64,000 bases of DNA, taken from Candidatus Ribeiella danica (GTDB lineage Bacteria > Chloroflexota > Chloroflexia > Chloroflexales > Roseiflexaceae). This document shows, in pieces, positions 9,305 to 19,400 of the stretch. The position numbers and the translations under genes are program-made. Under the pieces are notes generated by a model, which saw only the letters and a list, made by a program, of their open reading frames with translations, was not told the origin of the DNA and made no database searches. The stretch covers positions 310,001 to 374,000 of the forward strand of contig JADKFS010000003.1 of the NCBI GenBank assembly GCA_016717335.1, in the 5' to 3' direction. The number at the start of each line of letters is the position of its first letter. Position 1 is the first letter of the stretch.

Positions 9305-10279
9305 TCAAACGACATCCGCAAACGTCGTCTCCATGCGCCGGAAGTAGTAGGCCCCGCTGATCAGGATCGCCAGCGCGGCCAGCGCCGACACCAGCACGAT
9401 CGCGCCGGGCTGGGTGTTCGCGCCGAGCAGCGCCCAGCGGAAGCCCTCGACCACGCCGACCATCGGGTTCAGGCCGTAGAACGTGCGCCACGGCTCGGGC
9501 ACCAGGCTGCTCGGGTAGGCGATCGGGCTGGCGAACATCCAGATCTGCACCAGGAACGGCACGACGTAGCGCACGTCGCGGTACTCCACGTTCAGGGCCG
9601 CCAGCCACAGCCCGACGCCCAGCGAGGTCATCAGCGCCAGCAGCAGCAGCAGCGGCAGCCAGAGCACGTTCGCCGTCGGCGCGACGCCGTAGTACAGCAT
9701 CAGCGCCAGCAGCACCGCGAACGCCAGCACGAAGTCGACGATGCCCGAGAGCACCGCCGCGATTGGCACGACCAGCCGCGGGAAGTACACTTTTTTGATC
9801 AGGTTGGCGTTGCCGACCAGGCTGTTCGAGGCCTGGCTGAGCCCGTTGGCGAAGAACGTCCACGGCACCAGCGCGGCGTAGCTGAAGATCGGGTAGGGGA
9901 TGTTATCGTGCGGGATGTTCGCCAGGCGCCCGAAGAACAGCGTGAAGACCACCATCGTGAAGAACGGCTGGATGATCGCCCAGGCCGCCCCCAGCGCGGT
10001 CTGCTTGTAGCGCACCTTGATGTCGCGCCAGATCAGGAAGTAGACCAGCTCGCGGTAGAACCACAGCTCGCGCAGTTTGAGTGCGATCCAGCCCTTCGAC
10101 GGCTCGATCACGATCAGCGCCAGCTCGGGCGCATCCGGTGCCTGGTCGGGCGCCGGCCAGGGTGGGGCGGCCGGTCTCTGGGCCTGTTCTTCCTGGGTCG
10201 TCGAGGTTGTCGAGCTAGCTCCTGCACCGGTCGCGGGTGAGATGCCTTGCTGCAGCGTTGGCCGGTTTTGAGCCTTCAT
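9305..10279 (-). CDS. O-antigen/polysaccharide ABC exporter, permease subunit
   Basis: 324 residues. I start it at the ATG at 10279, which follows GGAAAGGTG, instead of the ATG at 10303, which has no such site. Residues 1-60 are a Pro/Gln/Thr-rich cytoplasmic extension (QRPAAPPWPAPDQAPDAPE) longer than in most homologues. The membrane part begins with LVYFLIWRDIKVRYKQTALG, the hallmark of the ABC2/Wzm permease family, and has about six hydrophobic segments. It forms the channel for the ATPase encoded downstream. An extended -10 box lies at the end of the preceding gene. The gap to the ATPase is filled by two palindromes. Confidence 0.9.
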   Translation of the reverse strand: MKAQNRPTLQQGISPATGAGASSTTSTTQEEQAQRPAAPPWPAPDQAPDAPELALIVIEPSKGWIALKLRELWFYRELVYFLIWRDIKVRYKQTALGAAWAIIQPFFTMVVFTLFFGRLANIPHDNIPYPIFSYAALVPWTFFANGLSQASNSLVGNANLIKKVYFPRLVVPIAAVLSGIVDFVLAFAVLLALMLYYGVAPTANVLWLPLLLLLALMTSLGVGLWLAALNVEYRDVRYVVPFLVQIWMFASPIAYPSSLVPEPWRTFYGLNPMVGVVEGFRWALLGANTQPGAIVLVSALAALAILISGAYYFRRMETTFADVV

Positions 10280-10309
10280 CACCTTTCCTCTGTCGTCGGG
10301 CATCTGCGT

Positions 10310-10315
10310 ATTATA

Positions 10316-10318
<3 letters not shown>
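10310..10318 (-). promoter_or_regulatory. Extended -10 promoter box for the exporter genes
   Basis: On the minus strand the sequence reads TGATATAAT, a perfect -10 hexamer with the TGN extension, 31 bases before the permease ATG. No good -35 is visible at the right distance, as expected for an extended -10. It overlaps the stop codon of the upstream glycosyltransferase, so it would be an internal promoter of the cluster. Confidence 0.55.
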
Positions 10319-11224
<906 letters not shown>

Positions 11225-11277
11225 GCGTGATCTGTATCGAATCCTCTGTTACGACGACTGTCACAGATGATGATCCG

Positions 11278-11511
11278 CAGATAAAGCGGATACCGCGGAT
11301 AACGAATTGTCGATAGCACTGGATATCCGTACAATCCGTGTTATCCGCCGATCATCAGATAAAGCGGATACCGCGGATAACGAATTGTCGGTAGCACTGG
11401 ATATCCGCACAATCCGTGTTATCCGCCGATCATCAGATAAAGCGGATACCGCGGATAACGAATTGTCGATAGCACTGGATATCCGCACAATCCGTGTTAT
11501 CTGCGGACCAT
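11278..11511. repeat. 78-bp unit in three perfect-phase tandem copies
   Basis: Copies at 11278-11355, 11356-11433 and 11434-11511 differ by only a few bases, mostly at the end of the third. Each unit contains GCGGATACCGCGGATAAC and a later GGATATCCG, so each is partly self-complementary. Because 78 is a multiple of three, several frames stay open through the array and give false repeated ORFs. There are no spacers, so it is not CRISPR. The array fills the 307-base gap between two glycosyltransferase genes; nothing else is seen there. Confidence 0.92.
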
Positions 11512-11531
11512 CTTTCAAACCGGTCGTCGCG

Positions 11532-12635
11532 CTAACGTGCCGCGACCTGTCGGTAGCACTCCGCGGTCGCTGCTGCGATCGTCGGCCATGCGAACTCGCG
11601 CGCGGTCTCCAGCGCCGCCCGCCCGAGCGCGTCGAGGTCGGGGTGGGTCAGCGCGCGGGCCAGCGCGCCCTGCAGCGCGCTCGGATCGCCGGGCGCGAAC
11701 AGGAACCCGCTGCGCCCCTCCTCCACCAGCTCGCGCACCGGCCCGAACGCCGGAGCGACGACCGGCCGCCCGTACGAGAGCGCGCACAGCAGGATACCGG
11801 ATGTCAGCAGCGATCGGTACGGCAGCGCCACCAGGTCCGCCGCGGCCAGGTAGGTGGGCAGCGCCGCGTCCGGCACGAAGCGCGGCTCGACGCGCGCGCC
11901 TGCAACCCCCGCGGCCCGGCGCTCGATCTCGGCGGCGTAGGCGCCGTCCTTGGCCGCTCCGGCGATCAGCAGGGTGCCGCGCTGGTCCTCCGGCAGGCCC
12001 GCAAACGCCGCCAGCAGATCCTCAAGCCCCTTGTACGGCCGCAGCGCCCCCAGGCTGAGCAGCACGCGCCCGGACTCCGGCAGCCCGAGCGATCGCCGGC
12101 TCTCGCCGCGGTCGCGCATCGGCCCGAACAGGCCGATGTAGCTGCCGTGCGGGATGACCGCGCAGCGCGGCAGTGGGCCGTAGAGCGACTCGAGCGCCGC
12201 GCGCGCGGCCTGGCTATGCGCGATAATCGCGTCGCTCCAGCGCGCCACGCTGCGGTAGACCAGCAGCCCCCACGACGAGTGGAAGGTCTCGTGCGGCCGC
12301 AGGTTGTGCGCCGTCCAGACCAGCCGCACGCCGCGCAGCCGCAGCGCAGCCAGCAGCGCCAGGAACAGCAGGCTGCGCGCGCCTGTCGCGCCGGGGCTGC
12401 GGCGCTGGGTCAGCTCGTCGAAGAAGTGCAGGTGCAGCACGCGCGGGCTGCGGCCGAGCAGCAGCCGCGGCAGCTCGCGCCGTGGCCGCCCGCGGCGGAT
12501 CGCCACGCCTAGCTCGGCCATCGGCGCGTAGAGCTGGTCGAGGTATGGGCTGGTCGGGAGCTGCGGCGGCAGTGGGTAGACCGTGACCGGGGGGCCGGGG
12601 GACCGGGAGACCGCGAGACCGGCAGCAGCCTGCAC
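11532..12635 (-). CDS. Family 4 glycosyltransferase
   Basis: About 367 residues. The GT-B fold is clear: HLHFFDELTQRR, VWTAHNLRPHE, IIAHSQAARAAL, VIPHGSYIGLFG, LLSLGALRPYKGLEDLL, then the donor-site region YRSLLTSGILLCALSYGRPVV and the C-terminal PVRELVEEGRSGFLF. It transfers a sugar from a nucleotide donor in the cytoplasm. I place the start at a GTG at 12635 because AAGGAG lies eight bases upstream; that site is part of an AAGGAGAC tandem array giving three such sites in a row. The alternative GTG at 12692 lies inside repeat DNA. Residues 2-25 are themselves repeat-derived (SRSPGPP), so the exact start is uncertain. Confidence 0.85.
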   Translation of the reverse strand: MQAAAGLAVSRSPGPPVTVYPLPPQLPTSPYLDQLYAPMAELGVAIRRGRPRRELPRLLLGRSPRVLHLHFFDELTQRRSPGATGARSLLFLALLAALRLRGVRLVWTAHNLRPHETFHSSWGLLVYRSVARWSDAIIAHSQAARAALESLYGPLPRCAVIPHGSYIGLFGPMRDRGESRRSLGLPESGRVLLSLGALRPYKGLEDLLAAFAGLPEDQRGTLLIAGAAKDGAYAAEIERRAAGVAGARVEPRFVPDAALPTYLAAADLVALPYRSLLTSGILLCALSYGRPVVAPAFGPVRELVEEGRSGFLFAPGDPSALQGALARALTHPDLDALGRAALETAREFAWPTIAAATAECYRQVAAR

Positions 12636-12717
12636 AACTACGTCTCCTTGTCTCCTTGTCTCCTTGTCTTTCTGTCTGCAATGCCCTGTCACCTTGTTAC
12701 CCTGTCACTTTGTCACG
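12583..12717. repeat. Composite of short tandem arrays overlapping two genes
   Basis: Left to right: CCGGGGGACCGGGAGACCG units, then GTCTCCTT repeated three to four times (12641-12670), then the TTGTCACC family (CTGTCACC, TTGTTACC, CTGTCACT, TTGTCACG, 12686-12716). The array covers the 5' end of the family 4 glycosyltransferase gene and the 3' end of udk: on the minus strand it supplies the last codons (RVTK) and TGA of udk and the ribosome binding site of the next gene. Confidence 0.85.
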
Positions 12718-13382
12718 CGCCCGGCCAGAAGCCGCTCGATCCGCGCGACGACCATGTCGATCGCGATCGCGTTCAGGCCGCCGCGTGGAATGATGATATC
12801 GGCGTAGCGCTTGCTCGGCTCGACGAAGTCGAGGTGCATCGGGCGGACAGTCTTGAGGTATTGCTCGATCACCGAGTCGATCGTGCGGCCGCGCTCGGTC
12901 AGGTCGCGCCGGATGCGGCGAATGATCCGCAGGTCGCTCTCGGCATCGACGAATAGCTTGATCTCCATCCTCTCGCGTAGCGCGGCGTCGGCGAAGATCA
13001 GGATTCCTTCGATCAGGACCACCGACTGGGGCGCGATTGCGATCGTCTCCACGCCGCGCGTGTAGCTGGCGAAGTCGTAGGTCGGCACCTCCACCGCCTC
13101 GCCGCGGATCAGCGCGTCCACGTGGGCGATGAACAGCTCGTTGTCGAAGGCGTCCGGGTGGTCGAAGTTGACCTTGCGGCGCTGCTCGAGCGGCAGGTGC
13201 GACAGGTCGTGGTAGTACGAGTCGTGCTGCAGGAACACGATCCGCTCGCGCCCGACCCGCTCGAGGATCGCGCGCGACACGGTGGTCTTGCCCGAGCCAC
13301 TGCCGCCGGCCACGCCGATCACCAGCGGGTGTGTCGTTGGCTGCGCGCCTGTGCTTGTCGCTGGTGGATGGTCGCTGGCCAT
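12705..13382 (-). CDS. udk: Uridine kinase
   Basis: 225 residues from the ATG at 13382 (GGAAAG upstream). The longer open frame to 13643 has no family match and is rejected. The P-loop is GVAGGSGSGKTTVSRAI, followed by LQHDSYYHDLSHLPLEQR, NFDHPDAFDNELF (uridine site) and YDFASYTR, all standard for Udk; IIRRIRRDLTERGRT is the lid. It phosphorylates uridine and cytidine to UMP and CMP with ATP in pyrimidine salvage. The first 18 residues (SDHPPATSTGAQPTT) are an extra flexible tail. Its stop codon is part of a tandem repeat. UTP supply for nucleotide sugars may explain its place beside the glycan cluster (inference). Confidence 0.95.
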   Translation of the reverse strand: MASDHPPATSTGAQPTTHPLVIGVAGGSGSGKTTVSRAILERVGRERIVFLQHDSYYHDLSHLPLEQRRKVNFDHPDAFDNELFIAHVDALIRGEAVEVPTYDFASYTRGVETIAIAPQSVVLIEGILIFADAALRERMEIKLFVDAESDLRIIRRIRRDLTERGRTIDSVIEQYLKTVRPMHLDFVEPSKRYADIIIPRGGLNAIAIDMVVARIERLLAGRVTK

Positions 13383-13457
13383 GTCTGCGATCTTTCCGCT
13401 ACTCCTGCTGCCTTCAGCATTGTAGCTTGAAGCCGTGGCATCGGCAAGATCCGCCCG

Positions 13458-13466
13458 TGGTACAAT
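13458..13466 (+). promoter_or_regulatory. Extended -10 box before the small gene at 13519
   Basis: TGGTACAAT matches TGN plus a five-of-six -10 hexamer, 53 bases before the ATG and after the divergent udk start. No convincing -35 is seen. It would drive the gene set 13519-16036. Confidence 0.5.
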
Positions 13467-13518
13467 AGTGCTCCAGAGTATCAGGCGGCCTAGCAGAGAC
13501 AAAGCAGAGGAGGAGTCA

Positions 13519-13734
13519 ATGCTGACAGCTGAGAAGATCATCGAGTTTGTGGAGCGCGTGATTGCCGAGGATCGGCTCGCCGGCAACCGCGCCGGGCTGA
13601 AGAACACCCAGACAGCCGCCGCCTTCCTGATGGCGGCCGCCAACTACGCCGGCGATAAAGATGCGGCCTTCAAGTTTCGCGTGCTGGCGGCCGAGGCGGC
13701 CAACAAGAACGAGGAGCTGGGCGGAGAAGATTAA
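13519..13734 (+). CDS. Small conserved-looking protein of unknown function
   Basis: 71 residues from the ATG at 13519, preceded by AGGAGGAG five bases away, a strong site that overrules the longer frame from 13435. The sequence (LTAEKIIEFVERVIAED, then KNTQTAAAFLMAAANYAG, KFRVLAAEAANKNEEL) predicts two or three amphipathic helices with no membrane segment, no Cys and no signal peptide. I do not recognise the family. It is 57 bases upstream of the threonine ammonia-lyase gene, possibly in the same transcript, and has its own promoter-like box. Confidence 0.75.
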   Translation: MLTAEKIIEFVERVIAEDRLAGNRAGLKNTQTAAAFLMAAANYAGDKDAAFKFRVLAAEAANKNEELGGED

Positions 13735-13791
13735 AGCGAGCTGCGAGCCGCAAGGTTCGCAGGAACCGCGCCTAACGACGACGAGGTTGTG

Positions 13792-15024
13792 ATGACCGTC
13801 TCACTGGCCGATATTCAGGCGGCCCGCAGGACGCTGCGCGGCGTGATCAACGTCACCCCCACCCTGGCGGACGAGCGGCTGTCGCAGGACCTGGGCGCGC
13901 GGGTCGTTCTCAAGGCCGAGAACACGCAGCGCAGCGGCTCGTTCAAGATCCGCGGCGCGTACAACACGATCGCGCGGATGTCGCCCGAAGACCGCGATCG
14001 TGGCGTGATCGCCCACTCGGCCGGCAACCACGCGCAGGGCGTGGCGCTGGCGGCCAGTCTGCTCGGCATCCCGGCCACGATTGTGATGCCCGAGCGCGCC
14101 CCGCTCACCAAGGTCGCCGCGACGCGCCGGCTTGGCGCCGAGGTGATCCTGCACGGTGCGAGCTTCGACGACGCCGGCGCGCACGCTCGTGAGCTGCAGC
14201 AGGAGCGCGGCCTGACCTATGTGCACGCGTTCAACGACGAGCGCGTGATCGCCGGCCAGGGCACGATCGGCCTCGAGATCGTCGAGGACCTGCCGTCGGT
14301 GTCGCTGCTGATCGTCCCGATCGGCGGCGGCGGCCTGATCGGCGGGATCGCGACAGCCGTCAAGGGGCTCATGCCCGACGTGCGGATCGTCGGCGTGCAG
14401 GCGGCCGGCTGCGCGCCCGTCCAGGCGTCGCTGGCGGCTGGCGAGCCGATCACCGCGCCGACCGCGCGCACGATCGCCGACGGCATCGCGGTCAAGCGGC
14501 CCGGCGACCTGACGCTGCCGATCATCCGCGACCTGGTGAGCGAGGTCGTGACGGTCGACGACGACGAGATTGGCCGCGGCATCGCCCACGTCGTCCAGAA
14601 CACCCACATGGTAGTCGAGGGCGCCGGGGCGGCCGGCGTCGCGGCGCTGCTGAGCGGCCGAATCGTCCCGCGCGCCGGCGAGACGGTCTGCGTCGTCCTG
14701 GGCGGCGGCAATATCGACGGCAACCTGCTGGCGCGGGTGATCGAGCAGGTGCTGGTCAAGCAGGGCCGCTACATTTTGCTGCGCACGACTGTGGACGACC
14801 GGCCGGGCAACCTCGCGCCGCTGGTCGACCAGGTGGCCAGAGCCGGCGCGAATGTGATCGATATCTTTCACCGCCGCGCGGTCTGGCTCGTGCCGGTCGA
14901 CCGCGTGGGCGTCGAGATGGTGCTGGAGGTGCGCGACGAGACTCACGGCCAGGAGGTGGTGCGCCATCTGAACCAGACTGGCTACGTCGTCGAGCGGATC
15001 GGGCAGGGTTTATGGCCGGGGTAG
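13792..15024 (+). CDS. ilvA: Threonine ammonia-lyase (threonine deaminase)
   Basis: 410 residues; a GTG three bases earlier is also possible. The PLP lysine is Lys52 in RSGSFKIRGAYN; the cofactor phosphate loop is IGGGGLIGGIA; SAGNHAQGVALAA is the substrate Asn-His region. The last 75 residues form one ACT-like domain (LLRTTVDDRPGNLAPLVDQV). It converts threonine to 2-oxobutanoate and ammonia. The length and single ACT-like domain fit the short form used for catabolism or as the only isoleucine-pathway enzyme in many bacteria, in contrast to the 500-residue E. coli IlvA. It overlaps the HAD gene by 13 bases. Confidence 0.93.
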   Translation: MTVSLADIQAARRTLRGVINVTPTLADERLSQDLGARVVLKAENTQRSGSFKIRGAYNTIARMSPEDRDRGVIAHSAGNHAQGVALAASLLGIPATIVMPERAPLTKVAATRRLGAEVILHGASFDDAGAHARELQQERGLTYVHAFNDERVIAGQGTIGLEIVEDLPSVSLLIVPIGGGGLIGGIATAVKGLMPDVRIVGVQAAGCAPVQASLAAGEPITAPTARTIADGIAVKRPGDLTLPIIRDLVSEVVTVDDDEIGRGIAHVVQNTHMVVEGAGAAGVAALLSGRIVPRAGETVCVVLGGGNIDGNLLARVIEQVLVKQGRYILLRTTVDDRPGNLAPLVDQVARAGANVIDIFHRRAVWLVPVDRVGVEMVLEVRDETHGQEVVRHLNQTGYVVERIGQGLWPG

Positions 15025-15818
15025 CAATACGACTGATTATCTCCGATATCGACGGCACCCTGCTCGACCAATCCGGCGTGCTGCCGCCCGAGAATATCGC
15101 GGCGCTGGCCGCCGCCGCGCGGCTGGGCCTGCGGATCGCCCTCGCGTCGATCCGCAAGCGCGACTCGTCCGAGCAGATCGCCCGTCAGCTCGGCGTTCCC
15201 TGCGCGCTGGTCTGCGACGGCGGCGCGATGATCTACGACGAGCGCGGCGAGAAGCTGCAGAGCATGTGTATTCCGCTCGACCTGGCGCGGCGGATCGCGG
15301 CCCTGTCCGACGAGCAGCGCCTGCCGCTGGTGACGACGATCGACGAATTGAACTACTACGCGCCCGGCTCGCACCCGCTGGCGCACATCGTCACGGCCGG
15401 CGTCGACGTCGAGAGCAGCCTGGCCGCGCTCGATCGGCCGCCGTCGCGCCTGATCGTCCGCGGCGAGCGCGGGGTCGAGCTGCTGATGCGCGCGTTCGCC
15501 GACGCGCCGCTGCGCTTCGTGCGCCACTACAGCCCCGACGGCACGCTCTACGACGCGGTGATCACCCACGCTGGCGCGACCAAGGAGGCGGCGCTGGCGC
15601 TGCTGTGCCGGCACTGGGCGATCGACCCGGCGCAGGTGCTCGCGCTGGGCGACTCGGAGTCCGATATCGGCATGCTGCGCCTGGCAGGCGTCGGCGTCGC
15701 GCCCGGCAACGCGCAGCCGAGCGTCAGGGCGGCGGCCGACTGGGTTGCGCCCGACGCGTCCGACGCGGGCGTCGCGGCGGCGGTGCGACGGTTTGTGCTG
15801 GAAGGAGAGGCACGATGA
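15012..15818 (+). CDS. Cof-type HAD-superfamily phosphatase
   Basis: 268 residues. HAD motif I is ISDIDGTLLD with the Asp nucleophile and acid/base Asp two residues apart; motif II is replaced by the ALASIRKRDSS region; motif III Lys lies in GATKEAALALL; motif IV is LALGDSESDIGML. The large C2 cap between motifs II and III is typical of Cof/SPP phosphatases. These hydrolyse sugar phosphates, PLP or flavin phosphates in the cytosol; the substrate cannot be read. Its start overlaps ilvA by 13 bases and its stop overlaps the next gene in ATGA, so the three genes are translated from one mRNA. Confidence 0.9.
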   Translation: MAGVAIRLIISDIDGTLLDQSGVLPPENIAALAAAARLGLRIALASIRKRDSSEQIARQLGVPCALVCDGGAMIYDERGEKLQSMCIPLDLARRIAALSDEQRLPLVTTIDELNYYAPGSHPLAHIVTAGVDVESSLAALDRPPSRLIVRGERGVELLMRAFADAPLRFVRHYSPDGTLYDAVITHAGATKEAALALLCRHWAIDPAQVLALGDSESDIGMLRLAGVGVAPGNAQPSVRAAADWVAPDASDAGVAAAVRRFVLEGEAR

Positions 15819-16036
15819 TCATGTCCGGCAAGCGGCCCGCGACCCTGCGCGGGGTGCGCATGGTCGACATTCACGGCACCCGCTTCTACGACCTGGAGTT
15901 CACGCACGACGACGCGCCGGGGCAGCTGCGCAGCGCGCGCATCGGCGTCGAAGACGCGTACGACAACCCGCGACCCGGCGACGCCGTCTCAGTCAGCTAT
16001 CTCATGAACGTCGTGACCGGCCTGACGCGCCGGTAA
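15815..16036 (+). CDS. Small protein of unknown function
   Basis: 73 residues from the ATG at 15815, which overlaps the HAD gene stop (ATGA) and follows GGAAGGAGAGG. A second ATG at 15821 is possible. Sequence: basic start SGKRPATLRGVRMVDIHG, then RFYDLEFTHDD and RIGVEDAYDNPRPGDAVS, which looks like a small beta-barrel fold; no catalytic motif, membrane segment or Cys. The family is not recognised. Overlap suggests translational coupling with the phosphatase. Confidence 0.7.
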   Translation: MIMSGKRPATLRGVRMVDIHGTRFYDLEFTHDDAPGQLRSARIGVEDAYDNPRPGDAVSVSYLMNVVTGLTRR

Positions 16037-16143
16037 CGTGGCGGTAATGATCGCTGATACACTGATACCCATAAGTCTAGCCCATCTGTCGTAATACACT
16101 GCCTGGTAGCCCGCACGCAGGCGCTTGATCAGGAGATGGTCTT

Positions 16144-16362
16144 ATGGGTACTCGGCGAGTAGAGTCGTTCTTAGTGCGTCTGGTGGTCAAGGAAAATGGT
16201 CAGCCCGAGAAAGAAGATCTGCACGGCCGCATTCGGCATGTCGGCAGCGGCTGCGAGCGCCAGTTCGAGCATCTCCAGGAGATGATCGCGTTTATCGGCG
16301 AGCAGCTCGGCGGCGGGCGCTCGCTTATCATTAGTCGCGACGAGCACATGAACACTGAGTGA
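16144..16362 (+). CDS. Small protein of unknown function
   Basis: 72 residues with AGGAG eight bases before the ATG. Contains VESFLVRLVVKENG, DLHGRIRHVGSGCERQFEHLQEM and IAFIGEQLGGG; a short beta part followed by a helix. I have the impression of a small family common in Chloroflexota beside regulators, but can give no function. It stands alone: 107 bases after the previous gene and convergent with the large regulator, ending in a good bidirectional terminator. Confidence 0.7.
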   Translation: MGTRRVESFLVRLVVKENGQPEKEDLHGRIRHVGSGCERQFEHLQEMIAFIGEQLGGGRSLIISRDEHMNTE

Positions 16363-16380
16363 TCTGAATCGTTTTCCGCG

Positions 16381-16422
16381 CGCAGAGAACGCCCAGGCCC
16401 GCCGGCCTGGGCGTTCTCTGCG
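16381..16422. terminator. Bidirectional terminator hairpin
   Basis: A perfect 19-base stem, 16381-16399 with 16404-16422, around a CGCC loop, lies between two convergent genes (stops at 16362 and 16491). The arm includes GCAGAGAACGCCCAGG. No long T run follows, so termination would depend on the hairpin alone or on Rho. Confidence 0.75.
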
Positions 16423-16490
16423 TTATGCCTCTGCGGCCGCAGGTCTCACACCTGCCCCCTGGGGGGCATCGCGTGGGGTGATCCGACGCA

Positions 16491-19400
16491 TTACCTCATC
16501 TCGCGCAGCGCGCTGTAGAGCGCGGTGGTCTCGGGCAGCGGCTCGACGCCCAGCTCCTCCTGCAGCATGGCGACGCAGCGCGCGTAGAGGCGCAGGGCGG
16601 TGCTGCGCTCGCCCAGCGAGGCGTGCGCGCGCATCAGCAGCCGGTAGGCTTCTTCGTGCGCGCGGTCGTTCTCGAGCACGCGCCATGCCAGCCCGATCGC
16701 CTCATGGGCCAGCCCTTCCTCCAGCAGGAGCGCTCCGAGGCGGATCGCGGCCTCGTTGAACAGCATGCTCAGCCGCTCGCGCTCGACCACCGTCCAGTCC
16801 TCGTACAGATTGTCGGGCAGGTATGGTCCGCCGTAGAGCTGGATCGCCGTGCGGAAGGCGGCGACCGCGGCGGCGCGCTGGCCCAGCCGGGCAGCGCGCT
16901 GGCCCTCGGCCACGGCGTCGGCGAACTCGGCGGCGTCGAGCTGGTAGTCGCTGGCGGTGTTGAACCCGTAGGTCTCGCTCTGCTGTGCCAGGTAGGCCGG
17001 CGGAGCGCCGTCGGGGCGGTCCGGCTCGAGCGCTTTGGCGAGGCGGTTGATCGTGACGCGCAGGTTGTTCGTCGCGGCGTCGGGCTCCATCTCCGGCCAG
17101 AGCGACTCCAGCACGCGGTCGCGCGGGAGCATCCGGCCGCGCTCGGTCAGCAGCAGCTGGAACAGCTGGCGCGCCTTGCTGCTGCGCCAGTCGCGATCGC
17201 GCACCTCCTGGTCGCCGCGCCAGACGCCGAACGCGCCGAGCGTGCGGATGCGGAGCTTGTAGGGTGGGCGGTAGACCAGTCGGGTGAGCGCGTCTTCGGC
17301 GGCCTGTCGCACCGCCGGGCTGCGGTCTTTCAGCAGCACCCGCAGGGAGGGGTAGGCGGCCGCGACGCCGAGGTCGCCCAGCAGCCGTGCGATCGCCGCG
17401 CGCACGGGCGGCTCGCCCGCGTCCATCAGCCCGCGCAGCAGGTCGAGCGACTGGTCGGGCAGCTGGCGGCGCAGCACGTCGCTGAGCGCTGGGGGCGCGA
17501 TGCCGGCGCGCAGCGCGGCCGCAATGACATCGCGCAGCGCGGCCGGCGGGAGCAGCGGCAAGAATCGCTGGGCGCCGCCGGCGAACAGCGCCCAGCCCGC
17601 GCCCAGCGCCGCTGTTCGTGTGGCCTCGTCGTGACAGAGGCCAGCCAGGTAGGCGCTGTAGAGCTGTGCGCTGGCCAGGAACAGCCGGTAGCCGCGCGAC
17701 TGCATCTGCGCGGCGGTCTCCTGCGCCAGCGCGAGGGCGCGCTGATGCTCGCCACCCTCGCCCAGCACCAGTGCCAGCAGCAGCCGCAGCCGCAGGTCGC
17801 GCGCCGGCCCCTCGGCCTCGTCGAGCCGGTGGAGCATTGCGCCGACCGCCGCGCACGCGCGGGCAGCCTGGCCGCGCAGCAGCAGAATGTACAGCTCGAT
17901 CGCCTGCAGGCTTGCCAGGGGGGCCAGCGCGCCCATATCGTGAAAGGTCGCGCGCGCCTGGGCCATGTAGGTCGTGGCCTCCTCGACACGACCCTGCAGC
18001 GCCAGCAGCAGCGCGAGCTGCCGCGCGCTCAGGCCGGCGCTGCCGTCGCGGTAGTAGTCGCCCAGGTGGCGGTAGGCGTCGAACGCCAGCGTGGTCGCCT
18101 CGACGATCTGGCCCTGCTGGTAGAGCGCCATCGCGCGGTTGCGCAGCAGGTTCTGGCGCAGCCGGTCGTCGCGCTCGACCTGTGGCAGCTGGAGCGCCTC
18201 GTCGATCACCGCGAGCGCGTCGGCGGGCATGCCCAGGCGGTTGTCGATCGACGAGACCAGCATCGCCATGAGCCAGTGCCAGATCGGCGAGAGCGGCTGA
18301 CCGGTCGCCTGCCGCGCGACTCGCAGCGCGGCCACGTAGCGGCCTTTGGTCGAGAGGATCGCCGCGACGGCGACTAGCGCCGCGCCGCGCGCCCAGGCGT
18401 CGCGCACCCGGTTGGCGGCGCGCACCGCGCGGACGCAGCTGGGCACGAAGCTCGATGGCCGCCCCTGCAGGTACAGCAGCGCCGACAGGTCGGCCAGCGC
18501 GCGCAGCTCACGCTCGAACAGCTCGGCCTGGTGATACTGCTCGGCCGCGCGCTCGATCGCGGCGATGCCGCGGTCGGGGTTGGAGACGATCTGGCTGTAG
18601 CCCCACATGTACAGCAGTTCGGCGTCGCTCTCGCGCTGCTCGGGCGGCAGCAGCTCGAGCCAGCGCCGCAGGCTGTCGCGGCGGGGCGATTGGAGCAGCG
18701 GCCAGGCGCGCTGCCGCAGGGCGCGCGCCAGCTCGGCGGTGGCGCCCGCGCTGGCGTAGTGGCCGAGCGCCTCCTCCAGGTCGCCGCGCGCCTCGAGCGC
18801 CTGCCCGAAGCGGCGGTGCAGCTCCGGAACGCTCAGCGTCTGACCACTCGGAATCTCGCTTGTCGCGCTGTTGGCGTCTGCCTGCCCTGCGGCGGCCGGC
18901 GCGCGGCCCTCCGTGCGCAGCAGCAGCTCGCGCCAGAGCGGGTGGAAGCGCAGCAGGTCGCCGCGCTCGTTCAGCGGCAGGATCGGCAGCCCGAGCGCCT
19001 GCGCGCGGCCAAGCAGGTAGGGCACGTCGTCGCGCTGGAGCACCTCGGTCAGCAATGCCGCGTCGAAGCGCTCGGGGAGCGCGGCCAGGCGCAGGAAGTC
19101 GATCAGCTCCGCCGGCAGCTCCGCCAGCACCTCCGTGGCCAGGTAGCCGATCAGCTGCTCCTGGCTGCCCGCCAGCGCGTTCAGCAGATCGCCGCGCCGC
19201 TCGATCGACCGGCCGGCCAGCGCGCGCGCGGCCAGCTGCAGGCTCAGCGCCCAGCCCTCCGTGCGCGCCAGCAGCAGCGCCAGGTCTTCCTCGTCCAGCT
19301 CGACGCTCTGGGCGGCCAGGATCTGGCGGGCCTCGCCGGCCGACAGGTGCAGGTCGCGCTGCGAGATCTCGATCAGGTGCCCTTCGGTCCGCAGCCGCGG

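Noticed and set aside
11278..11511. CRISPR array
   Set aside because: The 78-bp units are contiguous without spacers and there are no cas genes in the window.
11261..11518. 85-residue repeated ORF and the plus-strand counterpart from 11307
   Set aside because: Translation of the 78-bp tandem repeat, open in both strands because the unit length is a multiple of three; no start site or codon bias.
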